DNA of 10,026 bases from Pseudobutyrivibrio sp. GTDB taxonomy: Bacteria > Bacillota > Clostridia > Lachnospirales > Lachnospiraceae. The position numbers were made by a program, and so were the translations under genes. How positions within the stretch are numbered: position 1 is the first letter of the stretch; each line of letters begins with the position of its first letter. The notes under the pieces are model-generated. The model ran no database searches and had not been told where the DNA came from. It saw nothing but the letters and a program-made list of their open reading frames with translations. The stretch lies in contig JAFYYE010000339.1 of the NCBI GenBank assembly GCA_017557715.1, forward strand, positions 1-10,026. Reading direction: 5' to 3'. Shown in pieces: positions 1-7,422 of the stretch.

Positions 1-416
1 CAGTAATAGTTGGACACAGAGGTTTGCCTAGCGCAGAGCTCTTTACAAATTTGGATCAGCTGGAGGCTGGCGATAAATTTTATATCCACGTTTTGGATGA
101 AACCCTGGCTTATCAGGTAGATGAAATTCAGCCTATGATTGAGGCAGAAGATTTGGATACCCTTAGAGAGGCCATGGCGGTAGAGCAGGGAAAGGATTAT
201 GTTACCCTGTTCACTTGCACACCTTATGGTGTGAATACCCATAGACTTTTAGTACGAGGCATCAGAGTAGAATATTTGGGTGAGGATGAAGTTCCAACTG
301 GAGCAGAGGCAGTAGTTGAAACCGTTAAGGATTATTATATGATTATTGGTTTGACTGGTTTTGCCATAGCTTTGATTCTGATATTAGTTATTAGAGGAAT
401 AATTAAAAATAGATAA
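1..416 (+). CDS. srtC: Class C (pilus) sortase, 3' part only
   Basis: This is the C-terminal part of a class C sortase, the membrane transpeptidase that joins pilin subunits through their LPXTG signals. The frame is open to the left edge from base 3 and reads VIVGHRGLPSAELFTNLDQL, so the TTG at base 24 is internal and the true start lies outside the window. Visible active-site residues are His (codon 15-17, in GHRGLP), Cys (codon 216-218, in TLFTCTPYGVNTHR) and Arg (codon 243-245). The nine-residue Cys-Arg spacing matches the known class C arrangement. After the catalytic core comes a hydrophobic segment (about bases 336-404) and a short basic tail, the C-terminal membrane anchor typical of class C rather than class A or B enzymes. 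The next gene follows after 21 bases and is probably co-transcribed. The N-terminal lid region cannot be seen. The class is very secure; the exact substrate is not known. Confidence 0.95.
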   Translation, partial: VIVGHRGLPSAELFTNLDQLEAGDKFYIHVLDETLAYQVDEIQPMIEAEDLDTLREAMAVEQGKDYVTLFTCTPYGVNTHRLLVRGIRVEYLGEDEVPTGAEAVVETVKDYYMIIGLTGFAIALILILVIRGIIKNR

Positions 417-437
417 ACAAAAGGGAGTTTGTTTTCA

Positions 438-1295
438 GTGAAGTATTTTGATGTTATGAGAAAAATAGTTGTCCTTACAACTGGTTTGTTTTTGACAGTT
501 TGTATGTTGGATGCTTATAAGGTTCAGGCGGCAGGGCGTGTGGATTTAAACGCTACAGTATCGATTACGGCTCAGGTAGGAAAGGAAGATTCATCTGCTT
601 TTGCCAAAAGCTATAACGGAACTGTAGATATCGATTTATACAAAATCGGAAATCTTGACCAGGTAGGCACACCGCTTCTTGCAGGAGATTATAAGGATAG
701 CGGAATTGACTTTCAGGTTTTTAAAAATAGTCCCAAGGTGGCAGATATAGAGAAAAATATAGTTGAACCAGCAGTAAAAGCTGTTTCTGGAAAGCAGGCT
801 GATTTTACAATTTGTGCTTCAAGAAATGGAGACAGCTTTGCTGGTACAGCTAAGATTCCATCAGGCGCTGGTATTTATCTTTACATACCAAGGCCTGTTA
901 AAGACCAGGAACATAGTTATAGCTTTGTTCCATATATCATCTTTGCACCAACAAGCGATTTTATAGCAAGTGGAAACGCTGCAGGGGATGATACATGGAA
1001 ATATGATGTGACATTTATTATAAAGCCGGAGGAGACACCTACAGAGGTGCCAATTCCTGATTCTCCAGTGCCAACTCATAAGAACCCTGAAAATAATCCT
1101 ACACCTTCAAATGAAGTGGTGGGAGAAGGTGAAGATGAGATTGTAATGCTCTCTGAAGAGCCAGTTCCATTATCCCATGAAGCTAAAAATCCAAAAACGG
1201 GAGATTTGGTTTGGCCAATAATTATTCTTAGCATTACATTTTTAATTGGAGCTGGAATGATTGTATGGTACATTTGCGTTACAAAAAAAAACTAA
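438..1295 (+). CDS. Small pilin-like surface protein with NPKTG sorting signal
   Basis: This is a wall-anchored, pilin-like protein of 285 residues, probably a minor or accessory subunit. I place the start at GTG 438 because AAGGGAG (421-427) lies 10 bases upstream; a TTG at 429 would be only one base from that site. A signal peptide ends near VQA-AGRV (about residue 31). One domain (about 32-195) carries the blocks NIVEPA, SGAGIYLYIP, PYIIFAPTS and WKYDVTF, resembling the first domain of Gram-positive pilins. A Pro/Glu-rich linker (about 196-250) precedes NPKTG (251-255), a hydrophobic segment and a basic tail, i.e. a sorting signal with Asn in place of Leu. The protein at 8822-9865 shares the same first domain and even the same mature N-terminus (AAGRV), but has a different C-terminal half. 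The gene closes the sortase operon. The role as a basal subunit is inference; an adhesin is also possible. Confidence 0.8.
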   Translation: MKYFDVMRKIVVLTTGLFLTVCMLDAYKVQAAGRVDLNATVSITAQVGKEDSSAFAKSYNGTVDIDLYKIGNLDQVGTPLLAGDYKDSGIDFQVFKNSPKVADIEKNIVEPAVKAVSGKQADFTICASRNGDSFAGTAKIPSGAGIYLYIPRPVKDQEHSYSFVPYIIFAPTSDFIASGNAAGDDTWKYDVTFIIKPEETPTEVPIPDSPVPTHKNPENNPTPSNEVVGEGEDEIVMLSEEPVPLSHEAKNPKTGDLVWPIIILSITFLIGAGMIVWYICVTKKN

Positions 1296-1332
1296 AAATA
1301 AAACTAATTAAACAGTAGTAATTTAGTGCATG

Positions 1333-1369
1333 AAGCACCGTCAATGTGTTATTAATGACGGTGCTTTTT
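1333..1369 (+). terminator. Rho-independent terminator after the sortase operon
   Basis: AAGCACCGTCA (1333-1343) pairs perfectly over 11 bases with TGACGGTGCTT (1356-1366) around a 12-base loop, and a run of five T follows (1365-1369). It sits 37 bases after the NPKTG protein's stop codon and separates that operon from the coiled-coil gene. Confidence 0.92.
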
Positions 1370-1373
1370 CAAT

Positions 1374-1391
1374 TGTGAACGAAATGTGAAC
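1374..1391. promoter_or_regulatory. Direct repeat TGTGAAC x2 with 11-base period, possible operator
   Basis: TGTGAAC occurs at 1374-1380 and 1385-1391, 11 bases apart, so both copies face the same side of the helix. Read on the - strand this is TTCACA-N5-TTCACA, the layout of OmpR/PhoB-family response-regulator sites; the B. subtilis PhoP box, TT(A/C/T)A(C/T)A, has this form. It lies 36 bases upstream of the -35 element of the coiled-coil gene. Similar repeats occur at 3441-3467. The regulator is unknown and binding is inference. Confidence 0.4.
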
Positions 1392-1427
1392 ATTTTTTGC
1401 CAAAATTGTGTCGAACTTGCCAAGCGG

Positions 1428-1456
1428 TTGAAAAGCCACATGTGAGTAGCTAGAAT
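1428..1456 (+). promoter_or_regulatory. Sigma-A-type promoter of the coiled-coil protein gene
   Basis: TTGAAA (1428-1433) and TAGAAT (1451-1456) are separated by 17 bases, each close to the vegetative consensus. A start near base 1463 would give a short leader of about 33 bases before the ATG at 1496. The preceding terminator supports the need for a separate promoter here. Confidence 0.6.
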
Positions 1457-1495
1457 ACCCAAAGACTTAGTTCTATTTTGGAGGTTATATTAAAA

Positions 1496-3286
1496 ATGGG
1501 AAGAAGAAAGTTAGAGAAAATGTTCGTTACTACTGTTGCATTAGGATTAACTGCAGGAATGGTATTTCAGCCATTAGCAGCAAATGCATCTAATGAAGTG
1601 GTAGATACAGAAGTTGTTGTAGAGTCAGCTAACACAGTTGATAATACATCAGAAAATATAAGTGAAGAAGTAACAGAGCCAGTTGAAGAGCAGGTTACAG
1701 AGACAGCTGGAGCTACAGAGGAAGTATCAGAGGCACCTGTAGTAGAAGGTGAGGAAGTATCAGAGGCACCAGTAGCAGATGGCCAAGAGGTTATTGTAGA
1801 ATCAGCAGAGACTACTGAGGAAGCACCAGTTCTTGAGGAAGTTCCAGCTGATGTTGATGAAGCATATATCCAGAAGGCAGAGAATGTTATTGCCGAGCAG
1901 GAAGAGATTATTACAGAGGCAACAGAAGCTCTTGCCACAGCCGAAGAAGAAAAACAGACAGCAGTAGAAGCGCAGAGCGCTGCTGATGAAGTAAAAGCAA
2001 CAGCAGATGCAGAACTTGAATCAGCAGAGGCAGCAGCGGAGCAGGCATTAAAGGATGCACAGGCAGCTGGAGTAAATGTTGACGAAGCCGCTACAGCAGT
2101 TGAGGAAGCACAGAAAGCAGCAGATAGAGCTGATGCAATGGAAGGTCTTATTAATGATGTTGATAGTAAGGCTGGCCAGGATCGTTATTTAGAGGTTAAC
2201 AATAAAATTGCAGAGAACTTAATCAGGTTATATATCTGCAACAAGGATACTTCTGTTGATCCTACAGACATTGTGTTTGATTACGATTTGACACATTTAG
2301 ATTGGAGAAGAAATTCTCTTACTGCCAAGTCTAAGACTACAGGCGAAGTTATTGGATATTACAACTATGAGACATTAAATATCTGGGGTGTTCATGTAGA
2401 CGTATTCTATAAGACTTTTACATACCAGGTTTCAATTATTGAAAAGACATCAAAGACTACATACAAGGGGAACATTGTTCTTTTCGAGAAGAATGCTGTT
2501 TGGGGAATCAAAGCTCCAACATACGCTGATACTAAGGCTGAATACCAAAAGGCTATTAATGATGCCCGTGATAATTTAACACAGGCTCAGGCTACAAAGA
2601 CTAATGTTGATAAGCTTGCCGATGAGTACAGCAAGGCAAAGGCAAATGCTGATGCTAAGAAGGCTGCAGCGGAAGAAGCTTCAAACAAGGCAAAGGCAGC
2701 TTCTGAAAAGGTTGAGGCAGCTGATAAAGCAATCGCTTCACAGAATGAGAAGCTTGAAAAGGCAACAAAGAACAAGTCATTTGCGGAGGAATTATTAGAG
2801 AAGGCTAAGGAAGCTTTAGCAGCAGCTAAGGCAAGAGCAGCAGCAAATGCAGCTGCAAACTCTTATTACTATAGACCAAGCAAGTCTGCTTCAACATCTG
2901 CTAATACAACAGCAGTAGCTACAACATCAACATCAGATGTTGAGTCATTATCTTCAGTTTCAATTGAAGATACAATGGTGCCTCTTGCAGGCGAAGAGGT
3001 GGCTGAGGTTGCAAAGAGTACACCAGCTAAGAGAAATACAAATACAATCAAGATTGCTGGAGAAGAAATCAACGTAGTAAGTGATGCTACAGAGGAAGAA
3101 GAGATTGTAGCTACAACAAATAAGGTCGCTGAAGGTGAGACAATCGAAATCGGTGCAGAGGAAACCCCTCTTGCTGCCGCTCCAGTTAAAAAGTCGTTCA
3201 GAAGCATTTGGTTTTTAATACTTGTTATCATCGCTGTCCTTACAGGCACTGGTGTGTATGTTAAAAAGAAGAATGCTGATAAATAA
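1496..3286 (+). CDS. Secreted coiled-coil surface protein with C-terminal membrane anchor, no LPXTG
   Basis: This is a 596-residue exported protein that I cannot assign to a named family. The start is ATG 1496, with GGAGG (1480-1484) ahead of it; an in-frame TTG at 1478 falls inside that ribosome binding site. A signal peptide (cleaved near ANA-SN, residue 31) is followed by an acidic Glu/Val/Thr/Pro-rich region (about 32-120) with an 11-residue tandem repeat. Two long Ala/Glu/Lys helices (about 121-218 and 345-455) look like coiled coil and bracket a compact, Tyr/Trp/Thr-rich, probably beta domain (about 219-344). A Tyr patch and a Ser/Thr-rich linker then lead to a membrane segment (571-589) and KKKNADK. 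No LPXTG-like motif precedes the membrane segment; instead there are two PLA elements (P496 and P558). It has its own promoter and terminator. The layout suggests a stalked adhesin or wall-spanning protein held in the membrane, but that is inference. Confidence 0.85.
   Translation: MGRRKLEKMFVTTVALGLTAGMVFQPLAANASNEVVDTEVVVESANTVDNTSENISEEVTEPVEEQVTETAGATEEVSEAPVVEGEEVSEAPVADGQEVIVESAETTEEAPVLEEVPADVDEAYIQKAENVIAEQEEIITEATEALATAEEEKQTAVEAQSAADEVKATADAELESAEAAAEQALKDAQAAGVNVDEAATAVEEAQKAADRADAMEGLINDVDSKAGQDRYLEVNNKIAENLIRLYICNKDTSVDPTDIVFDYDLTHLDWRRNSLTAKSKTTGEVIGYYNYETLNIWGVHVDVFYKTFTYQVSIIEKTSKTTYKGNIVLFEKNAVWGIKAPTYADTKAEYQKAINDARDNLTQAQATKTNVDKLADEYSKAKANADAKKAAAEEASNKAKAASEKVEAADKAIASQNEKLEKATKNKSFAEELLEKAKEALAAAKARAAANAAANSYYYRPSKSASTSANTTAVATTSTSDVESLSSVSIEDTMVPLAGEEVAEVAKSTPAKRNTNTIKIAGEEINVVSDATEEEEIVATTNKVAEGETIEIGAEETPLAAAPVKKSFRSIWFLILVIIAVLTGTGVYVKKKNADK
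1718..1783 (+). repeat. Tandem 33-base in-frame repeat, two copies
   Basis: Two adjacent 33-base units (1718-1750 and 1751-1783) encode EEVSEAPVVEG and EEVSEAPVADG. Their first 20 bases are identical. They lie in the acidic N-terminal region of the coiled-coil protein and look like a recent in-frame duplication. A shorter related stretch (GAAGTATCAG) occurs in the N-terminal linker of the adhesin gene near 3706. Confidence 0.85.
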
Positions 3287-3324
3287 TTGGTTATCACAAC
3301 ATAATTAAACAATATATAAAAATT

Positions 3325-3351
3325 GGACTGCAATTTGGCAGTCCTTTTTTT
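3325..3351 (+). terminator. Rho-independent terminator after the coiled-coil gene
   Basis: GGACTGC (3325-3331) and GCAGTCC (3338-3344) form a perfect 7-base stem with a 6-base loop, followed by seven T (3345-3351). It lies 38 bases after the stop codon and isolates this gene from the pilus operon downstream. Confidence 0.9.
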
Positions 3352-3379
3352 GTGTCAAAAAAATTATTAGATGATTTTT

Positions 3380-3530
3380 TTAAACGTTTTAGGAGAAAAC
3401 TGTATAACAATCCGAAACATTTCTTGCCAAATTCAGATAATTCACGCCAGTTCACAGACTCGTCACAACAATTCTGATAATCTACACCTAACAAAAATTA
3501 TTTTGCATAACGCAGTTACACAATTTAATT
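3380..3530 (+). promoter_or_regulatory. Promoter/regulatory region of the second pilus operon
   Basis: Between the terminator (3351) and the adhesin start (3576) there is no plausible gene, and a promoter is expected here. Candidates are TTAAAC (3380-3385)-N17-TATAAC (3403-3408), TTCACA (3451-3456)-N19-GATAAT (3476-3481) and TTGCAT (3503-3508)-N15-TTTAAT (3524-3529). None is clearly best. The leader would be some 40 to 160 bases long depending on the choice. Confidence 0.4.
3432..3477. promoter_or_regulatory. Phased TTCACA-like repeats, possible operator
   Basis: TTCACG (3441), TTCACA (3451) and GTCACA (3462) begin 10 and 11 bases apart. Looser copies TTCAGA (3432) and TTCTGA (3472) flank them at 9 and 10 bases, so the series is in phase with the helix. 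The core word matches the pair at 1374-1391 in reverse orientation, suggesting one regulator for both transcription units. This is inference from pattern only. Confidence 0.4.
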
Positions 3531-3575
3531 TTTTTACGTTGATTCAGTAGTTAGGTTTTAGTGAGGAAGAATTAT

Positions 3576-6500
3576 ATGAAAAGAAAATCATTACTAAACA
3601 AAATAATCTCATTAAGCATCGTAACAGTTTTATATCTTTCAACTACAGCAGCTGCATTTGCTGAGGTTGAAGTAGACGAGACTCCAGTTGCTGAAGCAAC
3701 GCAGGAAGTATCAGAAAATGTGCCAGAGGCAGTTGAGCCTGCAGCAGAATCTGTAGCAGAACCAACAGAAGAGCCTATATCAGATTCATCAGAAGAATCT
3801 ACAAAAGAGCCAGAGGCTATATTAGATTCTGAGGAAGTAGGTGATGGAATGAATGAATCACCTCTTGCTGGTGTAACTGAAGAGGTGGTCAAAATCCTGG
3901 AGGAAATCACATCTGAAGAAGAAACAGATGAAGAGTCAGAAGATGACCAGGAAGACTTGGAAGATGATGAGACTGACCAGGATGAAGCTGATGAAGAAGA
4001 GCATGTTCATGACCTCAACTACACTCCAAATGGGGATGGTACTCACAAAGTAACCTGTAGCAACTGCGACATGGAAGCTTATACAGCAAGCTGCGTATAT
4101 GATGATCTTGGCTATTGTATCAAGTGTGGTTACAAAAGACTTCCAGATCCAGTTCGTATTTACGAGGATGAAGAAGTAATTGTTACAGTAAGCGGACAGG
4201 TTCCAGAAAATGCAGACCTTAAAGTTACTCCTATCAAGCAGGATGTGGAAGAGACAAAGGATGCATTTGATGAGGTAGTTAATAAATTAAAAGCTGAATC
4301 AAAAGATAACGAGCGAGATGTAATTGGATTTTTAGCATATGATATTTGCTTTATAGATATTGAGACAGGAGAGGAAAAAGAGCCAACAGGAGATGTAACT
4401 GTTTCAATGAATTATAAAGAGGCTGTTAATCCAGTTAGAGAAGAACTCCTTGATGTAGTTAAGCAAATTGATGTTGAGTTAATGCATATCAACTCTGAAA
4501 CAGATGAACTTGAAAATCTATCAGAAGCAGGTGGAGCTAATATTTCTAAGGACAACTCAGTAGCAGTTACAGAGGCAACATTTACTAACGATAGCTTCTC
4601 AACATATTTACTGAAATGGACTGGAGTTTCTAATAAGCAGATAACAGTAAAGTTTGAGAATAAAGAAATTAAGGGCGAGGAAATAGTTGATTTACCTGAG
4701 ATAGATAATACAAATCCAGCGACTCATAAGCCACCGACAATTGATGTGACACAGCAGTCAGAGCCAGTTGCCATAGCCGATAAGGTAGATAGCCTTGAAG
4801 GTTATAGAGTTGCAAAAATAACTTATGGTTCAGGAAACAACGAGAAGGAAGTTACTCATTGGAAATATGATTATAAAGAGCATTGGATTGGTTCCGACGA
4901 CTATAATTTGATTTTATATCACTCAGATAAGCCAAATACAAATGTTGCAACCATCGCTTTTTCAAGTAATAAAGAGCTTCCATTAACAGTTTATTATGAG
5001 CGTGACATTGATTTAATAGTTACCAAAGTAGCAACAGGAGAAGCGGGAACAGATACTACCACAGAATACAGATTCACATTGAAGGATGCAGATGGAAATC
5101 TTGTTAGTGGTGCAACATATTTGGTAGGCGAGGAATCATTAACAACAAGTGCTTCAGGAGAATTCAATTTACTTACAGGTGCTAAGGCTGAATTCTACGG
5201 AATGACACCTGGTAAATATACAATCACTGAAATTGGAACAACTGGTACAAAGTACACTCTAAGCAATTTCACTACAGAAGTTTTCTTAGGTGATGAAAAA
5301 ACAGAAACCTATGAAACAACCAGTGATTTACCTAGAAGCACAGAAGTAACTATAGAGTCAAATAAGACAAAAGATATTAAATTTAAGAATTGCTATACAA
5401 CAGTTTTAATCGGTGATTCATCTGTAGAGACATTGGACAAATATGTAGAGGTTCTCAAAGACGAAAGCCAAAATGTATTGGAAAACAAATATAGCATTTC
5501 ATTTAAATTCAAGGGACCACAGGAACGAATCGATACGCTGATTAATGAAATAGAATCTCATGAAGAAGCAGAGAATTTGAATGTAGATATTATCGTATTA
5601 ATTGATAAATCTGGTTCCATGAAAAACACCGATTCGGGACAAAACAAAACACGAATTCAAATTCTTAAAGCTGCAGTTGATAACATGATAGATGTTATCG
5701 CATCTAAAACAGATGTAAATGCTAAGTGGGAGATTATAGATTTTGCCAGTCATGCAGCAGTTAAATCAAATGGTTGGGTGACATCAGCAAGTGCTAAGAA
5801 TTATGTTACAACAACTATTCAAAACAATGAAAACTCAGGTGTAGGAACTGGAACTAACTATCAGGCGGCTTTCGAATTGGCACAGAGAGAATTCCAAAAT
5901 AAGGCGGCTGAAAGTGACAGACCAAATGTAAAGCAGATAGTTTTATTCCTTACTGATGGCGAGCCAACCCTCTACTATAGTTCAGGAAATACCTTAGCAG
6001 GTGCACATGGAATAATTGGAAATGGCTGGAATGCTCAGTCTGCAATGGGTAGAAAGTTTACTGAAACTATACGAGATAAGACTTATGCATCAGCAGAGAC
6101 ACTTCACTGTGATTACTTCTACGCAGTAGGTATTGGATTAAAGAACATTAACTATTGGGATGATGTAAATCATATTGATTTAACAACTTATATTACAGCT
6201 GATGATTTATTGGCAGGAATTGTATCACATATTCAGGCACCAGCGGAAAACAAGAATTCATATAACATTTCATTTACGAATGTAAGTACGATTCTTGAAA
6301 GTCTGGCAGGAAAGATTGTTTCCATCGAAAGTGGTGATATCGTTCCTAAATCTGAATACAGATATGCAACAGATGTAGTAATGGCAGATACGCTAAGTGA
6401 CAACGTTGAAATTCAGCCAAATAGTATCTTCTACATAAACGTACAGAAAAATGGAGAAGATGTAGCACAGTCAGAGGACGATTGGATTAATGGTGAGATT

Positions 6501-7391
6501 GATGAAAATCGTGAAATGACAAAGGCAGCTGAATTCAAACTTCCTGATGGAGTCACATTAACAGCTACATACGACAAAGCCACAAAGACAGTAAAGATGA
6601 TATTCCCAGAAGGCTATGTCTTAGATGATGAGTACGAATTTACAGTTAAGGTATATGTTGAGGCAAGTGATTCAGCTATTGCAGCATATGCAGCAGATCC
6701 AACATATCCGAATACTGGTGATGAGGGAACAGACCACTGGAGAAATGATCCAAAGATTTCTTCAGAAATGGATGGATTCTTCACAAATGGCGATGCGTAT
6801 GTAACATACAACTTTAAGGGTGAATCAGAAAGAAGAGATTTCCCTAAACCAGTTATACCAATCATTGTTCATTATGAATGGGAACTTATTAAAACAGATT
6901 CAACTGGCAAGGACGGACTTAAGCTTGATGGAGCAAAGTTCAGTTTGAAGGATGCTACAGAAGGCTCAACACTTACATACAGTGGAACAAGCCAGTTGGC
7001 AGAGGCTGGAAAGGTTGTATGGGAGATAGCAACTGGAGATGTTATTGAAACTAATAAGAATTATGAACTTACAGAAGATACTGCACCATTTGGATATGTG
7101 AAGAGCAATAACAAGTGGAAATTAAACCTAGATGCAGATAACAGACCAACATTAGCAGAGTACGACACAAGTGATGTTCTGGTTTCAGAGTACACTCCAG
7201 ATGAAAATCGAAATGGAAATGTAATTACTTACACATATTACATTAAGAATAATCCATTAGATGAAAGTTATGCATTACCACAGACTGGTGGAATGGGAAT
7301 CTACAGAACTACATTACTTGGAATAATCATGATGCTGGCATCTGTATTCCTTTTCTACAGAAACAAAAGAAAAGCAAAAGTTCACAGATAG
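3576..7391 (+). CDS. Pilus tip-type adhesin with VWA and Cna-B-like domains, LPQTG-anchored
   Basis: This is a 1271-residue surface adhesin, the likely tip subunit of the pilus (compare RrgA, SpaC or GBS104-type proteins). The start is ATG 3576, seven bases after GAGGAA; GTG 3561 overlaps that site. Order: signal peptide (to about residue 30); acidic Glu/Pro linker with a PLA element (P96) and a highly acidic run (about 112-142); HVHD (143-146) and a Cys ribbon (C161, C164, C173, C181, C184), probably metal-binding; a beta domain (about 185-350); a Cna-B-like domain with Lys484 and Glu552 (KYTITEI); a VWA domain with a complete MIDAS (D677-x-S679-x-S681, T760, D794); a flanking beta region; a second Cna-B/SpaA domain with Lys1106 and E-box Glu1167 (YELTEDTAPFGY); then LPQTG (1234-1238), a hydrophobic span and a basic tail. 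The Lys/Glu pairs suggest internal isopeptide bonds. It is first in the operon, 31 bases before the major pilin. The ligand is unknown. Confidence 0.9.
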   Translation: MKRKSLLNKIISLSIVTVLYLSTTAAAFAEVEVDETPVAEATQEVSENVPEAVEPAAESVAEPTEEPISDSSEESTKEPEAILDSEEVGDGMNESPLAGVTEEVVKILEEITSEEETDEESEDDQEDLEDDETDQDEADEEEHVHDLNYTPNGDGTHKVTCSNCDMEAYTASCVYDDLGYCIKCGYKRLPDPVRIYEDEEVIVTVSGQVPENADLKVTPIKQDVEETKDAFDEVVNKLKAESKDNERDVIGFLAYDICFIDIETGEEKEPTGDVTVSMNYKEAVNPVREELLDVVKQIDVELMHINSETDELENLSEAGGANISKDNSVAVTEATFTNDSFSTYLLKWTGVSNKQITVKFENKEIKGEEIVDLPEIDNTNPATHKPPTIDVTQQSEPVAIADKVDSLEGYRVAKITYGSGNNEKEVTHWKYDYKEHWIGSDDYNLILYHSDKPNTNVATIAFSSNKELPLTVYYERDIDLIVTKVATGEAGTDTTTEYRFTLKDADGNLVSGATYLVGEESLTTSASGEFNLLTGAKAEFYGMTPGKYTITEIGTTGTKYTLSNFTTEVFLGDEKTETYETTSDLPRSTEVTIESNKTKDIKFKNCYTTVLIGDSSVETLDKYVEVLKDESQNVLENKYSISFKFKGPQERIDTLINEIESHEEAENLNVDIIVLIDKSGSMKNTDSGQNKTRIQILKAAVDNMIDVIASKTDVNAKWEIIDFASHAAVKSNGWVTSASAKNYVTTTIQNNENSGVGTGTNYQAAFELAQREFQNKAAESDRPNVKQIVLFLTDGEPTLYYSSGNTLAGAHGIIGNGWNAQSAMGRKFTETIRDKTYASAETLHCDYFYAVGIGLKNINYWDDVNHIDLTTYITADDLLAGIVSHIQAPAENKNSYNISFTNVSTILESLAGKIVSIESGDIVPKSEYRYATDVVMADTLSDNVEIQPNSIFYINVQKNGEDVAQSEDDWINGEIDENREMTKAAEFKLPDGVTLTATYDKATKTVKMIFPEGYVLDDEYEFTVKVYVEASDSAIAAYAADPTYPNTGDEGTDHWRNDPKISSEMDGFFTNGDAYVTYNFKGESERRDFPKPVIPIIVHYEWELIKTDSTGKDGLKLDGAKFSLKDATEGSTLTYSGTSQLAEAGKVVWEIATGDVIETNKNYELTEDTAPFGYVKSNNKWKLNLDADNRPTLAEYDTSDVLVSEYTPDENRNGNVITYTYYIKNNPLDESYALPQTGGMGIYRTTLLGIIMMLASVFLFYRNKRKAKVHR

Positions 7392-7408
7392 GAATGGTTC
7401 ATCAAACT

Positions 7409-7415
7409 AAGGAGG
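7409..7415 (+). promoter_or_regulatory. Strong ribosome binding site of the major pilin
   Basis: AAGGAGG lies seven bases ahead of the ATG at 7423, the closest match to the consensus in the window. It is consistent with the major pilin being translated more heavily than its operon partners. Confidence 0.85.
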
Positions 7416-7422
7416 TAAGCCT

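Noticed and set aside
24..26. TTG at 24 as the start of a short 130-residue protein
   Set aside because: The frame is open to the left edge and encodes the catalytic GHRGLP motif upstream of it, so the gene is cut by the window rather than starting here.
495..512. Lipobox reading of the signal peptide in the NPKTG protein (LTVC)
   Set aside because: Position -1 to Cys is Val rather than Gly/Ala/Ser, and a good signal peptidase I site (VQA-AG) follows.
1567..1938. Long - strand open frame (and similar ones at 2869-3333, 3572-3910 and 7851-8276) as antisense genes
   Set aside because: They lie opposite real genes with repetitive codon patterns, give Ser/Ala/Val-rich translations, and have no ribosome binding site or recognisable domain.
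3386..3400. Ribosome-binding-site-like TTTTAGGAG in the intergenic region
   Set aside because: No start codon with a meaningful open frame follows at suitable spacing.
3294..3494. Small - strand open frame in the intergenic region before the adhesin
   Set aside because: It spans the terminator and the repeat region, has no clear ribosome binding site, and its product has no recognisable feature.
5385..5400. Thioester-type Cys in the adhesin (FKNCYTT)
   Set aside because: It lies at the end of a Cna-B-like domain, without the partner Gln motif or overall fold of thioester adhesin domains.
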